From Undibacterium sp. Jales W-56 (lineage in GTDB: Bacteria > Pseudomonadota > Gammaproteobacteria > Burkholderiales > Burkholderiaceae_D): a stretch of 64,000 bases of DNA. The stretch is taken from positions 372,001 through 436,000 of the forward strand of contig NZ_JAJLQW010000003.1 of NCBI RefSeq assembly GCF_025548535.1, in the 5' to 3' direction. This document shows, one piece after another, positions 53,132 to 60,996 of the stretch. Under the pieces are notes generated by a model, which had not been told where the DNA came from, made no database searches, and saw only the letters and a list, made by a program, of their open reading frames with translations. The number at the start of each line of letters is the position of its first letter. Within the stretch, counting starts at the first letter, position 1. The translations under genes and the position numbers were made by a program.

Positions 53132-53545
53132 TTAACGGTGAATATACGGACTCTGTAGCAATTTCAGTGGTGCTGTCCGCGTCGCATGTACAGAAGCCGC
53201 AGTCACGTCGCCGAGCGATAAACCTTTGACTTTACCAGCCGGTGCCGCAGTCGCAGCGTCCCGGCTGACGCCATGACTCAGACGATATACGACTGGTTTA
53301 AGCATATAGGCAATCGGGAAGGCGATAGGCCAGGTGGTCAGCCATGCTTCCATCCAGGCACCAAAGAAATCATTGTTAAAACCCAGCCACAGCAAGCGCA
53401 TCACGGCCGTAGCCACCAGGGTGATCACACCTGTGGTCACTATGGTTGGCAGCATCGATGCCAGGCTCTTGGATCCGGCGACTGCGCGTACGGGCCGATT
53501 TTTGCGATAATCCGGCAAGGCATCCGAGGTGTAGGCAGATTCCAT
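53132..53545 (-). CDS. DUF2798-like membrane protein
   Basis: A 137-aa protein with two central hydrophobic segments: LPTIVTTGVITLVATAVMRL (about 32-51) and WLTTWPIAFPIAYMLKPVVY (about 68-87), flanked by charged tails. The T-W-P-x-A-F-P-x-A-Y pattern in the second helix is typical of DUF2798 proteins. Function unknown. GGGAG lies 6 bp before the ATG. It is preceded by another membrane gene (66 bp), with which it probably shares the promoter near 53971. Confidence 0.82.
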   Translation of the reverse strand: MESAYTSDALPDYRKNRPVRAVAGSKSLASMLPTIVTTGVITLVATAVMRLLWLGFNNDFFGAWMEAWLTTWPIAFPIAYMLKPVVYRLSHGVSRDAATAAPAGKVKGLSLGDVTAASVHATRTAPLKLLQSPYIHR

Positions 53546-53611
53546 GATTGCTCCCGTTTTAAATACCTTGTTGCAACTTATTGCCTATTGTTTATGGCAA
53601 CTGAGAACGTA

Positions 53612-53929
53612 TTAAGCGCGTGCAGCTAAAGCGCGCAGTTCCGCTGCCATGTTTGGCGAGGTCGCATCCAGGTCGCTGGCAATACGACGGATCGTCAGGA
53701 TATTGCGTAAATTGCGGCTGGCGTTTTTTTGTTCACGGGTCATTCTCGGCTTCATGACGACCAGGGCAGCGCGCAGCATGCCGGTGATCATAGGCTTGAA
53801 CACCACCAGCATAGTTGCCAGGATACCTACGCCCAACAAAGGACGTGCGGCAGCGATCACGCTGCTGATGGCCATTTCTGCAACAGGGATGGCACTGGTA
53901 GCTGGGAAAGCGATATTGAGGAAAGTCAT
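53612..53929 (-). CDS. Small membrane protein, LysR-divergent
   Basis: A 105-aa protein with hydrophobic segments at about residues 14-48 (SVIAAARPLLGVGILATMLV) followed by a basic region (RMTREQKNASRNLRN). It is probably an inner-membrane protein with one or two helices; no family recognised. The ATG at 53929 has GGAGA upstream. A 19-bp palindrome lies 41 bp before the start, and the LysR gene is divergent at 54088, so this gene and the DUF2798 gene behind it are the likely targets. Confidence 0.7.
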   Translation of the reverse strand: MTFLNIAFPATSAIPVAEMAISSVIAAARPLLGVGILATMLVVFKPMITGMLRAALVVMKPRMTREQKNASRNLRNILTIRRIASDLDATSPNMAAELRALAARA

Positions 53930-53970
53930 AATATTCTCCACTTGTCTGTGTATTTTTGCGATGATTACAC

Positions 53971-53989
53971 TATATTGCACTGCAATATA
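53971..53989. promoter_or_regulatory. LysR-type palindromic operator
   Basis: TATATTGCA-C-TGCAATATA, a perfect 19-bp odd-centred palindrome in the 158-bp divergent region, 99 bp before the LysR ATG and 41 bp before the membrane gene start. It contains a T-N11-A LysR box. Confidence 0.7.
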
Positions 53990-54087
53990 TAAATCTAATT
54001 TTGATTTTCCATATCCACTATGCAGTTTGTGAATAATTGTGCAAAGATTAGCTTTACCGACCGATTCAGTTTGCCGGAGCACTGACC

Positions 54088-55062
54088 ATGAATTTTCTGA
54101 CACTTGATTTGAATTTATTACGGGTTTTTGATGCCGTGATGATTGAACAAAACCTGACGCGGGCCGCCGATAAGCTGGCAATGACCCAGCCTGCGGTGTC
54201 GAATGCGTTGAAACGCCTGCGTCATTCGCTTGGCGACGAACTGCTGATACGCACCGCCTATGGCGTCAAGCCGACACCCCGTGCCGAAACCCTGTGGCCG
54301 GCAATCCGGCTCGCCTTATCGAACCTGGAAGCCGCGATTGCCCCAACCAGTTTTGATGTCTCCAAAGCGCAAGCAACTTTCCGCATGGCAATGGCCGACG
54401 CAACTGCAGCGCTCTGGATGCCGACCCTGGTGCGCGCCATCGAGAGCGATGCGCCGGGACTGAACGCCCGCATGGTGCCGCTGACCACCCGCGAGCCTCG
54501 TCCCATGCTGATACGCGGCGACATCGATATTGCAGTCGGCTTTTTTCCCGGCGTGGTGGCGCAGCTCGCTGGCGGACAAAATGCGTCCAGCAGTCCGATC
54601 CGCCATGAGCGTCTGTATTCCGGCCACTATGTCTGCGTGATGCGCAAGGGACATCCGCTGGCCGACAAGGATCTGGCCCTGGACGACTATTGCAGCGCGA
54701 ATCATTTGCTGGTCAGCTTTTCCGGCCGCGCCCATGGTCTGGTGGATGAGGCCCTGGCACATATGGGCCGTGAGCGCCGTATCTTGCTGACGGTGAATCA
54801 ATTCTTTACCGGTGGTAAAGTAGTCGCTAATTCGGATCTGCTGACCGTATTGCCGCGTCATCTGATTGAGTCGACCGGCATGACCGATGCGCTGATCTGG
54901 AAAGAACTGCCATTTGATTTACCTGACGTACACATTGATATGTTGTGGCACGAACGCGATGGCCGCAATCCGGCACACAAATGGTTGCGCGATAATCTGA
55001 TCACAATGACACAATCAAATCTGATTACCAGCGTGGGACACGATGTCCAGCTAGATACCTGA
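54088..55062 (+). CDS. LysR-family transcriptional regulator
   Basis: A 324-aa regulator. The N-terminal HTH reads DLNLLRVFDAVMIEQNLTRAADKLAMTQPAVSNALKRLR, here cited only by its key parts A-A-x-x-L-x-x-x-Q-P-A-V-S (about residues 27-45). The periplasmic-binding-like effector domain covers about 90-300. The D-L-N-L-L start puts it in the NodD/NahR branch, whose members answer to aromatic or phenolic compounds. It is divergent from the membrane gene pair at 53612-53929 and likely binds the 19-bp palindrome between them. The DinB gene follows 30 bp downstream. Confidence 0.92.
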   Translation: MNFLTLDLNLLRVFDAVMIEQNLTRAADKLAMTQPAVSNALKRLRHSLGDELLIRTAYGVKPTPRAETLWPAIRLALSNLEAAIAPTSFDVSKAQATFRMAMADATAALWMPTLVRAIESDAPGLNARMVPLTTREPRPMLIRGDIDIAVGFFPGVVAQLAGGQNASSSPIRHERLYSGHYVCVMRKGHPLADKDLALDDYCSANHLLVSFSGRAHGLVDEALAHMGRERRILLTVNQFFTGGKVVANSDLLTVLPRHLIESTGMTDALIWKELPFDLPDVHIDMLWHERDGRNPAHKWLRDNLITMTQSNLITSVGHDVQLDT

Positions 55063-55092
55063 GTCCCAGTAGATAATTAAGAAAAGGAAAAT

Positions 55093-55605
55093 ATGAGTAG
55101 CGCGACGCTTTTGAAATCCTTATTCGACTACAAAGCCTGGGCTAATCAGGAATTGTTTGGCTCTGTTGCCACTGTGGATGAGTCCGCTCATCCAGCCGAA
55201 CGACATGCAGCAATCCGCCTGCTGAATCACATGTATGTGGTGGACTGTATTTTTTTCGCCAACCTAAGGCAAGAGCGGCACGCCTACACGGCGACCAATA
55301 CCCCGGAAACGCCGCTACTCAATGAGTTACTTCAGGCAGTAACAGCAATGGACGCGCAATTCAGTCATTTTCTGGCGAATACCAATGCGCAAGCACTGGA
55401 GGAGCGCATCTCGTTCACATTCACCGACGGTGATAGCGGTCGGATGTCAGGGGAAGAAATGCTGATGCACGTGATTGCGCATGGAACATATCATCGTGGC
55501 GCAGTCGGACGTATTCTGGCACAACTCTCAATTGCGCCGCCGCGCGACCTGTACACAAAATTCTTGCATGCGTCAGAACCCGAACGCCGCTCAAAAGGGA
55601 CGTAA
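55093..55605 (+). CDS. DinB-family protein
   Basis: A 170-aa four-helix-bundle protein. Family landmarks are LFDYKAWANQELFGSV at the start, LLNHMYVVDCIFFANLRQE (first His) and EEMLMHVIAHGTYHRGAVG near residue 125-143, whose His residues make up the metal triad with the first. Some DinB members are thiol-dependent S-transferases; the role of this one is open. AAGGA is upstream of the ATG, 30 bp behind the LysR gene. The next gene (riboflavin synthase) begins 56 bp downstream. Confidence 0.88.
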   Translation: MSSATLLKSLFDYKAWANQELFGSVATVDESAHPAERHAAIRLLNHMYVVDCIFFANLRQERHAYTATNTPETPLLNELLQAVTAMDAQFSHFLANTNAQALEERISFTFTDGDSGRMSGEEMLMHVIAHGTYHRGAVGRILAQLSIAPPRDLYTKFLHASEPERRSKGT

Positions 55606-55660
55606 CCGGCCGCGCAATGTCATCCATAAATACGTTTTTTCAATTTTCTCATTAAAAATT

Positions 55661-56371
55661 ATGTTCACTGGCATCGTACAAGGCATCGCACGCATTGCGA
55701 CTCTCTCCGACAAACCCGGCTTGCGTACTTTTAAACTCGATTTCCCGCCCGGTTTTTGCCAGGATCTGGAAATCGGTGCCAGCGTCGCGGTCGATGGCGT
55801 CTGCCTGACAGTCACAGCGCTGCCCGACGATCACAGCGCCGAGTTCGACGTCATGCAGCAAAGTCTGGCGATCACCACGCTCGGCGCTTATCAGCAAGAT
55901 AGTCGAGTCAATGTAGAAAGAGCTGCCAGAGATGGCGCAGAAATCGGTGGTCACCCCTTGTCCGGCCACATCGATTTCACCGCCAGCATCGCCGCCATCC
56001 GCGAACTCGAAAACAATTACGTCATCCGTATCGCCGTTCCGCCAGAATGGCTGCGCTACATCTTCGCCAAAGGCTATATCGCCGTCAACGGCGCCAGCCT
56101 GACCGTCGCCGAAGTCAATCGAGAACAAGGCTGGTTCGAAGTCTGGCTGATCCCCGAAACCCTGCGCATGACAGTGTTCGCCGAGAAAAAAGCCGGGGCG
56201 GCCTTGAACATCGAGATAGAGCGCGCCACCCAGGTGGTGGTCGATACCGTGCGCATGATGCTGGCAGAAACCTTGGGGCCGCTGTTGCCGGCGCTGGAAG
56301 CTTTATTGAAGCAGCAGGGTGTGGCGGTGGAAGATTTAGCGAAGTCCGTTGATGTGAAACAAGTTAATTAA
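55661..56371 (+). CDS. Riboflavin synthase subunit alpha
   Basis: A 236-aa enzyme with two lumazine-binding barrels in tandem. It starts with the diagnostic MFTGIVQGIARI, repeats VAVDGVCLTV (first half) and IAVNGASLTV (second half), and contains GGHPLSGHID with the active-site His. It dismutates two 6,7-dimethyl-8-ribityllumazine to riboflavin and 5-amino-6-ribitylamino-uracil. About 30 extra C-terminal residues (EALLKQQGVAVEDLAKS) exceed the usual length. It is not next to ribD, ribBA or ribH, so it may be a second copy. Its stop is followed in frame by a PEP-CTERM remnant. Confidence 0.92.
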   Translation: MFTGIVQGIARIATLSDKPGLRTFKLDFPPGFCQDLEIGASVAVDGVCLTVTALPDDHSAEFDVMQQSLAITTLGAYQQDSRVNVERAARDGAEIGGHPLSGHIDFTASIAAIRELENNYVIRIAVPPEWLRYIFAKGYIAVNGASLTVAEVNREQGWFEVWLIPETLRMTVFAEKKAGAALNIEIERATQVVVDTVRMMLAETLGPLLPALEALLKQQGVAVEDLAKSVDVKQVN

Positions 56372-56881
56372 TTTATTGCTGCCAACACGGCAGTATTAGA
56401 AAGTTATGTCAGCGGCGGCGGTCGTTTATTTTTGAACGATGCGCCAAACACCGGTCCGGCTAGTGCCAGCCTTGGTTTTGGCATGACGATGAATTGGAAC
56501 GGTTATGCCAACGCCTGTTCAACAGCAACGGTAACGGCACTGGGTATCGCCGACGGCTTGACTGCCGGCGGTATTGCCAGCGCCTATACTGGTACTTATT
56601 TTTCCCATTCTTCAGTCAGCGGCGCTGGTCTGAGCAACTTAGTGTCTGGCACCGGCGGCATTATTTTTGGCGGCCTCCAGTACGGTAGTGGTTTTGCGGC
56701 ATTTGGCGGGCAGACAACCACAAATTTCCATTCTCCCAATGCGGATGCAAACCGTTTGTTGGTCAACGAATTACTGTACGTAAAAAATGCAACGACCAAC
56801 AATGTTCCTGAACCGGCCAGCATTGGCTTGTTAGGATTAGGTTTGATTGGTCTTGCTGCAATTCGTCGCCGTAAGCAATAA
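56372..56881 (+). pseudogene. 5'-truncated PEP-CTERM protein gene
   Basis: From the codon after the riboflavin synthase stop (same frame) an open frame of 169 residues runs to 56881. It has no signal peptide and no plausible start near its beginning; the first residues FIAANTAVLESYVSGGGRLF look like the middle of a Rossmann-like domain. The C-terminus VPEPASIGLLGLGLIGLAA plus RRRKQ is a textbook PEP-CTERM sorting signal (VPEP, hydrophobic helix, basic end). The gene's 5' part has been deleted up to the synthase stop. Expression as a protein is doubtful, though a TTG at 56432 is possible. Confidence 0.75.
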
Positions 56882-56900
56882 TCAAGAATTGAAGAGTTCA

Positions 56901-56934
56901 AAAAAACGCCTAGCCAGTCTGGGCGTTTTTTATT
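56901..56934 (+). terminator. Intrinsic terminator
   Basis: AAAAACGCC / GGCGTTTTT stem with an 11-nt loop and T-tract, 20 bp after the PEP-CTERM remnant. It can also act on the opposite strand for the CMD operon. Confidence 0.85.
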
Positions 56935-56942
56935 TCTGATCT

Positions 56943-57181
56943 CTACTCTTTCTCCCCTTCCCAATACGCCATCACCGCAGCCTTGTTATAACCTTCGCCG
57001 GTCAAGCGTACGCTGACGCGGTTGCTGTCCAGATACACAATCACATCGTGCAGATTGCGCTCGCCGATGACCAGATAACGGCAAACCGTATCGGTATGGT
57101 TAAAAATGCAAAGTCAGGCTGCCCTCCGTTACCATCAATTGTTCTTCTTCCAGAGATGGCTTTTGTCTTGCTGTCGCTCAT
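56943..57181 (-). pseudogene. Small gene broken by two frameshifts
   Basis: From the ATG at 57181 the first frame reads MSDSKTKAIS and then loses sense. Dropping one base near 57154 gives LEEEQLMVTEGSLTLHF, and dropping one T in the five-T run near 57105 gives NHTDTVCRYLVIGERNLHDV through to GYNKAAVMAYWEGEKE and a stop at 56943. The rejoined product is about 79 residues, family unknown. Its ATG overlaps the stop of the CMD gene (ATGA), so it was once the translationally coupled last gene of that operon. The homopolymer shift could be a sequencing error, the other one less likely so. Confidence 0.6.
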
Positions 57182-57573
57182 GCCTGGTTCTCCGCGATTA
57201 TCAAGCCCATTTCTGCTAATACTTCTTGCGCTGAACGGAAGGCATCGATCGCCAGCGGCATGCCGCAATACACGCTGGCGTGCAGCAGGACTTCCTGGAT
57301 GTCTTGCATGGTTGCGCCGTTATTGACGGCACCGCGGACATGGCCGCGAATCTCATGCGCGCGGCCAAGGGCCGTCAGCATGGAGAGTGTGATCAGGCTG
57401 CGGGTCTTTAAATCGAGTCCATCGCGGCACCAGACCGTACCCCAGGCGTTGCGGGTGACGAACTCTTGCAGCGGCGCGGTGAACGCGTCGACATTGACAA
57501 ATGCCTTCTCGACAAAGGCGTCGCCCATCACTTGTTTGCGCATCCGCAAACCGTCTTCAAACTGTTGATCCAT
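57178..57573 (-). CDS. Carboxymuconolactone decarboxylase family protein
   Basis: A 131-aa helical protein of the CMD/AhpD superfamily. Landmarks are FVTRNAWGTVWCRDGLDLKT at about 38-57, ITLSMLTALGRAHEIRGHVR with the conserved His, and LLHASVYCGMPLAIDAF. There is no C-x-x-C pair, so it belongs to the gamma-CMD (PcaC-like) branch rather than peroxidase AhpD. In the protocatechuate pathway PcaC makes 3-oxoadipate enol-lactone, but no other pca genes are here. It lies in an operon with tautomerase and MAPEG genes. Confidence 0.88.
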   Translation of the reverse strand: MDQQFEDGLRMRKQVMGDAFVEKAFVNVDAFTAPLQEFVTRNAWGTVWCRDGLDLKTRSLITLSMLTALGRAHEIRGHVRGAVNNGATMQDIQEVLLHASVYCGMPLAIDAFRSAQEVLAEMGLIIAENQA

Positions 57574-57674
57574 GCTGCATCCCTGACCGGTATTGATTTT
57601 CCATCATGCATGGTAGCCAGCGGGGTGGCCGGGGTCAAGGTCGACGCTTTTAAGGCGATGAATTAAAGGCTGAA

Positions 57675-58106
57675 TTAAACACCGATTCTGAGCACAATTG
57701 CGACAACCAATGTCCAGCATACTGCCATGCCGGACAGATACAACATCGCCCGCCAGGGCTGCAAGCCGCGCAGATACACGATGGTGTGCGCATAGCGTAT
57801 CAGCACATAAGTCGCAAATAATTTGGATGCCGGTTCCGGCTCCGCGCCCAGCAAGACATAGGTCAGCGCCAGCATTAAAAACAAAGGCAAATTCTCGACA
57901 TCGTTACGCCAGACGTTCGCGCAGCGCTGTACAAAAGGCGACTCGCTTGCTACCGGCGCAGCTCTGGCCAAAGCCGCGTCTTCCGGCAATAAAAACCGCC
58001 TGCTGCGAAAACGGCTGAGGATTTGAATCACGCTGGTCAAACTTGTTTTGGCAAATAAGGCCAGCAAACTGAACACAAAAACATGCAAAGCGGGATAGTG
58101 GGACAT
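57675..58106 (-). CDS. MAPEG-family membrane protein
   Basis: A 143-aa integral membrane protein with four hydrophobic helices (about 5-25, 65-85, 90-112, 120-142). The conserved MAPEG signature is RNDVENLPLFLMLAL followed by ATYVLIRYAHTIVYLRGLQP, with Arg, Asn, Glu and Tyr at the glutathione site of the family. Members act as glutathione transferases/peroxidases or prostaglandin E synthase-like isomerases. AGGAG precedes the ATG. It is the middle gene of the tautomerase-MAPEG-CMD operon. Confidence 0.9.
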   Translation of the reverse strand: MSHYPALHVFVFSLLALFAKTSLTSVIQILSRFRSRRFLLPEDAALARAAPVASESPFVQRCANVWRNDVENLPLFLMLALTYVLLGAEPEPASKLFATYVLIRYAHTIVYLRGLQPWRAMLYLSGMAVCWTLVVAIVLRIGV

Positions 58107-58144
58107 CAGTGGCTCCTGTGAAAAAATCGAAGAAATAGTCCGGC

Positions 58145-58393
58145 TTATCTGGTGTTGACTGCGGCATCGCGCACGGCAACAAACTGTGCAATCGATGCGC
58201 TGGAAGGACGCAATTCGCCCAGACCGAATGACTCCGGGGCACGCTCTTCGATGCTGATCCAGACCATTTTCCTGAAATCAGGGTTGCCTGCGCCTTCCAC
58301 TTCAACCAGCACATCGCTCAACTTGTTAATCAAAATTTGTTTTTGCCCGGGACTGAGCAAACCACGGATGGTGGTGACGTTGACGTAAGGCAT
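58145..58393 (-). CDS. Tautomerase (4-oxalocrotonate tautomerase-like)
   Basis: An 82-aa protein starting MPYVNVTTIRGLLSPGQKQI. After removal of Met, Pro1 is the catalytic base of the tautomerase superfamily; the beta-alpha-beta fold is evident (LINKLSDVLVEVEG, KMVWISIEERA). It isomerises a 2-hydroxy-dienoate or related enol. The start at 58393 has CAGGAG 6 bp upstream and exposes Pro1; an upstream start would abolish activity. First gene of the operon, divergent from the GlxA-type regulator. Confidence 0.9.
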   Translation of the reverse strand: MPYVNVTTIRGLLSPGQKQILINKLSDVLVEVEGAGNPDFRKMVWISIEERAPESFGLGELRPSSASIAQFVAVRDAAVNTR

Positions 58394-58492
58394 GGCAAAC
58401 TCCTGCTGTGGGTGTATGGAGTTCCCATTATCGGCAAGCGGACTGAGGACTACCATTGGCTGAAATGACATATTTATGGTTTAATTCGCCAA

Positions 58493-59494
58493 ATGAATCC
58501 TCCCAAAAAAACCATACGGATAGGCATACTGGTTTATCCCGGCTGCTTGCTCAGCGGCACGGTGGTGCCGCGCGACGTGTTCTCGATTGCCAATACGCTG
58601 CTCGGGTTGCGCCCGGCGGCGCAGCAACTCTCGCTGGAAACGCTCTGGCTTAGCGCACGAGAGCAGAGCGCCGCGAGCATCAACGGATTAAGTTTTGCAA
58701 CACAGCCGCTGGTCGGACAACACCTCGATGCGCTGATGCTGCCCGGGATCGATCACCAAAGCGCCTACGACATCACCGGGCGCCTGGCTTTGCTGCAAGC
58801 GGAGCAGGCGGCGCTGCGTGACTACCTGTCCGGGGATCGCTTGCTGATCGCGAGTTGTTCCGCGACCTGCCTGCTGGCAAACATCGGGGTGCTGGATGGC
58901 AAGCGCGCCACCACCAGCTGGTGGCTAGCCGGCTATTTTCGGCAGCAGTATCCGCAAGTGATGCTGGAAGCCGAAGAACTGATCGTGCAGGATGGCCATC
59001 TGGTGTCCTCCGGCGGGCTGACCTCGTATATCGATCTGGCCTTGTGGCTGGTCGCGCATTTTTGTGGCGAAAGCTTGCGGCAACTGTGCGCCAAGATGCT
59101 GGTCGTCGATGCCAACCGCAATAGCCAGGCGCCGTATATTGCCAGCGCCATGATACAAAATCAGGGGCATGCGATCGTCGAGCGGGCACGTCGCTGGCTG
59201 AATAAGCGACTCGACCAGCCGTGGGCAATGGCCGAGCTGGCCGGGCACTGCCACACCAGCCAGCGCACCCTGTTGCGGCGCTTTCAAGAGACCTTGCATC
59301 TGAGTCCGGCCCAATATGTCCAGCAATTGCGGATAGAACGCGCCAAAGCCTTGCTGGAAACCACCAGACTGTCGCTGGAAGAACTGGCCGGACGCTGCGG
59401 CTACCAGGATGTATCGAGCCTGAGCAAGGTATTCAAACAATGGACGCAGGTAACACCCAGGGAATACCGGCAGCGCTTTGGTTTGCGCAGCTAG
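58493..59494 (+). CDS. GlxA-type AraC regulator, paralogue of 12088
   Basis: A 333-aa regulator with the same layout as the protein at 12088: an N-terminal DJ-1/PfpI domain (about 1-190; LIASCSATCLLANIGVL, TTSWW) and a C-terminal AraC domain (about 215-330; MAELAGHCHTSQRTLLRRFQ and LEELAGRCGYQDVSSLSKVF). The divergent tautomerase-MAPEG-CMD operon 99 bp away is the likely target. No good Shine-Dalgarno is seen before the ATG at 58493. A terminator-like hairpin at 59610 follows. Confidence 0.9.
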   Translation: MNPPKKTIRIGILVYPGCLLSGTVVPRDVFSIANTLLGLRPAAQQLSLETLWLSAREQSAASINGLSFATQPLVGQHLDALMLPGIDHQSAYDITGRLALLQAEQAALRDYLSGDRLLIASCSATCLLANIGVLDGKRATTSWWLAGYFRQQYPQVMLEAEELIVQDGHLVSSGGLTSYIDLALWLVAHFCGESLRQLCAKMLVVDANRNSQAPYIASAMIQNQGHAIVERARRWLNKRLDQPWAMAELAGHCHTSQRTLLRRFQETLHLSPAQYVQQLRIERAKALLETTRLSLEELAGRCGYQDVSSLSKVFKQWTQVTPREYRQRFGLRS

Positions 59495-59535
59495 CATGGG
59501 TAAGCCGGTTTAACGGTTTTCATCTGGAAATAGTT

Positions 59536-59564
59536 TCGACAAAGACAATACAAACAGGTAAAAT
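59536..59564 (+). promoter_or_regulatory. Sigma-70-like promoter for outer-membrane protein gene
   Basis: -35 TCGACA (59536-59541) and -10 TAAAAT (59559-59564) separated by 17 bp, about 99 bp upstream of the ATG at 59663. The region is AT-rich. The start site would lie near 59571. Confidence 0.45.
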
Positions 59565-59609
59565 AGTAAATTGACATGAAATTTGATGTAATTCTGTCGA
59601 ATCACGATG

Positions 59610-59637
59610 TACCTGCTTGATGCAGGTATATTTTTTT
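59610..59637 (+). terminator. Hairpin with T-tract in the omp leader
   Basis: TACCTGC / GCAGGTA with loop TTGAT, followed by TATTTTTTTAC, ending 25 bp before the omp ATG. It is either the terminator of the regulator gene at 58493 or an attenuator of the omp transcript, if the promoter at 59536 is real. Confidence 0.6.
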
Positions 59638-59662
59638 ACTTTTTAATTGATTTGAGATTCTA

Positions 59663-60232
59663 ATGTCCAAGAAAAATATCCTTGTTGCTGCTCTGATGGT
59701 CGCTGGCATCGCTGTGAGCGCCGGTGCTTCTGCACAAACCTATGTTGCAGCTACCGTTGGTCAGGCTAAATGGAATGTTGATTGTTCAGGCGCGGCAACT
59801 TGCAGCACATCCGATACGGCATTCAAATTAGTGGGTGGCTATAACTTCACACAAAATCTGGCTGCCGAAGCAGGCTATTTCTCTTTGGGTAAAGCGACAG
59901 CAAGCGCTGGCAACATCAGGGGCGAATTCAAAGCAAGTGGCGTTGATATTGTGGGCGTATTGAAAAGCACGCCAATGAACGGCTGGGTAGGTTTTGCAAA
60001 ATTGGGCGTTGCTTACGTCAAAGGCGAAACCACCGGCTACGTCGGTAACATGAGCGGTTCCACATCCAAAAATTCCACTCAAGCCGTGGCCGGCCTTGGC
60101 GCTACCTACCAAGTTGCGGACAATGTGAGTGTGCGCGCTGAATACGAACGTCGCGATGCTAAAGTTGCCGACTTTGATAATGCAAAAACGACGATCTCCA
60201 ACCTCTCGTTTGGCGTTCAATACACATTCTAA
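59663..60232 (+). CDS. Outer-membrane beta-barrel protein
   Basis: A 189-aa protein with a signal peptide (ending SAGASA, about residue 24) and alternating beta-strands of an OmpA-like/OmpX-like 8-stranded barrel: TYVAATVGQAKWNVD, FKLVGGYNFTQNLAAEAGYF, VSVRAEYERRD and the last strand NLSFGVQYTF with C-terminal Phe, the recognition signal for the BAM machinery. Two Cys near residue 36-43 may form a disulfide. Its role is structural or adhesive; no ligand is suggested. A strong terminator follows at 60268. Confidence 0.88.
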   Translation: MSKKNILVAALMVAGIAVSAGASAQTYVAATVGQAKWNVDCSGAATCSTSDTAFKLVGGYNFTQNLAAEAGYFSLGKATASAGNIRGEFKASGVDIVGVLKSTPMNGWVGFAKLGVAYVKGETTGYVGNMSGSTSKNSTQAVAGLGATYQVADNVSVRAEYERRDAKVADFDNAKTTISNLSFGVQYTF

Positions 60233-60267
60233 TTGTTGATTGCCTCAGGCAATCGATGATGGGAAGC

Positions 60268-60298
60268 AAGGCATGCTCAGGCATGCCTTTTTTATTTT
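60268..60298 (+). terminator. Intrinsic terminator
   Basis: Perfect 9-bp stem AAGGCATGC / GCATGCCTT, loop TCAG, then TTTTTATTTTT. Ends the outer-membrane protein gene. Confidence 0.92.
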
Positions 60299-60314
60299 TG
60301 ACTCATTTTGAACC

Positions 60315-60887
60315 CTAAGGCTGGTATGCCTGCGGCGGCTCTTCGCCCGCCAATACCCCGCCTGTTACCGGCAAACCCTCGCCCTTGCGCACCAGTTCAT
60401 CGGCATACTCAAACACATTCGGGCAGCCGGTCAGCGCGATCAGGGTCTGGACGATCGTGACTTTCCAGGCATCCACACCTGCGGCCTGAAACTGGCAGAC
60501 CAGATAGCCGGGTGCGGCGCCGTAATGATCGACCAGCAAACCGGGCAAGCCGTCTTGCTCGGCATTGATCAGGCGGCGTTGCCTGCCATCCGGCTTGATC
60601 GGCATAGGTTGTTTGGCGAGCGCCGTCTGCACCCGGCGCTTGATAAATGCATGGTCAATCGCTTGTTTTTCATCGAAGCTCCAGACTCTGGCCTGTATTT
60701 GCGATTTTGGACTCCAGCTGGCGCGCGCCAGAAACTGTCCCGATGACGAGCGCACTAAAGCGGTAGTGCCTGACTTCATCTTTTCATCATATTTGCCATC
60801 GACACGCGCTACCATGGAGACATAGATCCAGGGTTCGCCTTGCAGCAGACTTTTTTCCTTGCCTTGTTTAATGGTGATGATCAGCAT
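60315..60887 (-). pseudogene. 3'-truncated RlmI-like rRNA methyltransferase gene
   Basis: The 190-aa product matches only the first half of RlmI-type 23S rRNA m5C methyltransferases: the PUA domain (GKEKSLLQGEPWIYVSMVAR, SQIQARVWSF) and the middle EEHD-like domain (LINAEQDGLPGLLVDHYG). It stops right after EYADELVRKGEGL and GVLAGEEPPQAYQP, just before the SAM-binding Rossmann domain would begin. The following bases are the terminator of the omp gene, so the catalytic half is missing. No SAM motif is present, so no methylation can be expected. AGGA lies before the ATG. Confidence 0.8.
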
Positions 60888-60996
60888 GAACTTGTCCTGT
60901 CAGGGTAAAAATGGTGTGGCAGCGGAATATACACCAATGCCCGCAGAGTGCGGCGCTTTGTGCAAGCGATTGGCCGACTGACGCCGCATTCCTGAA

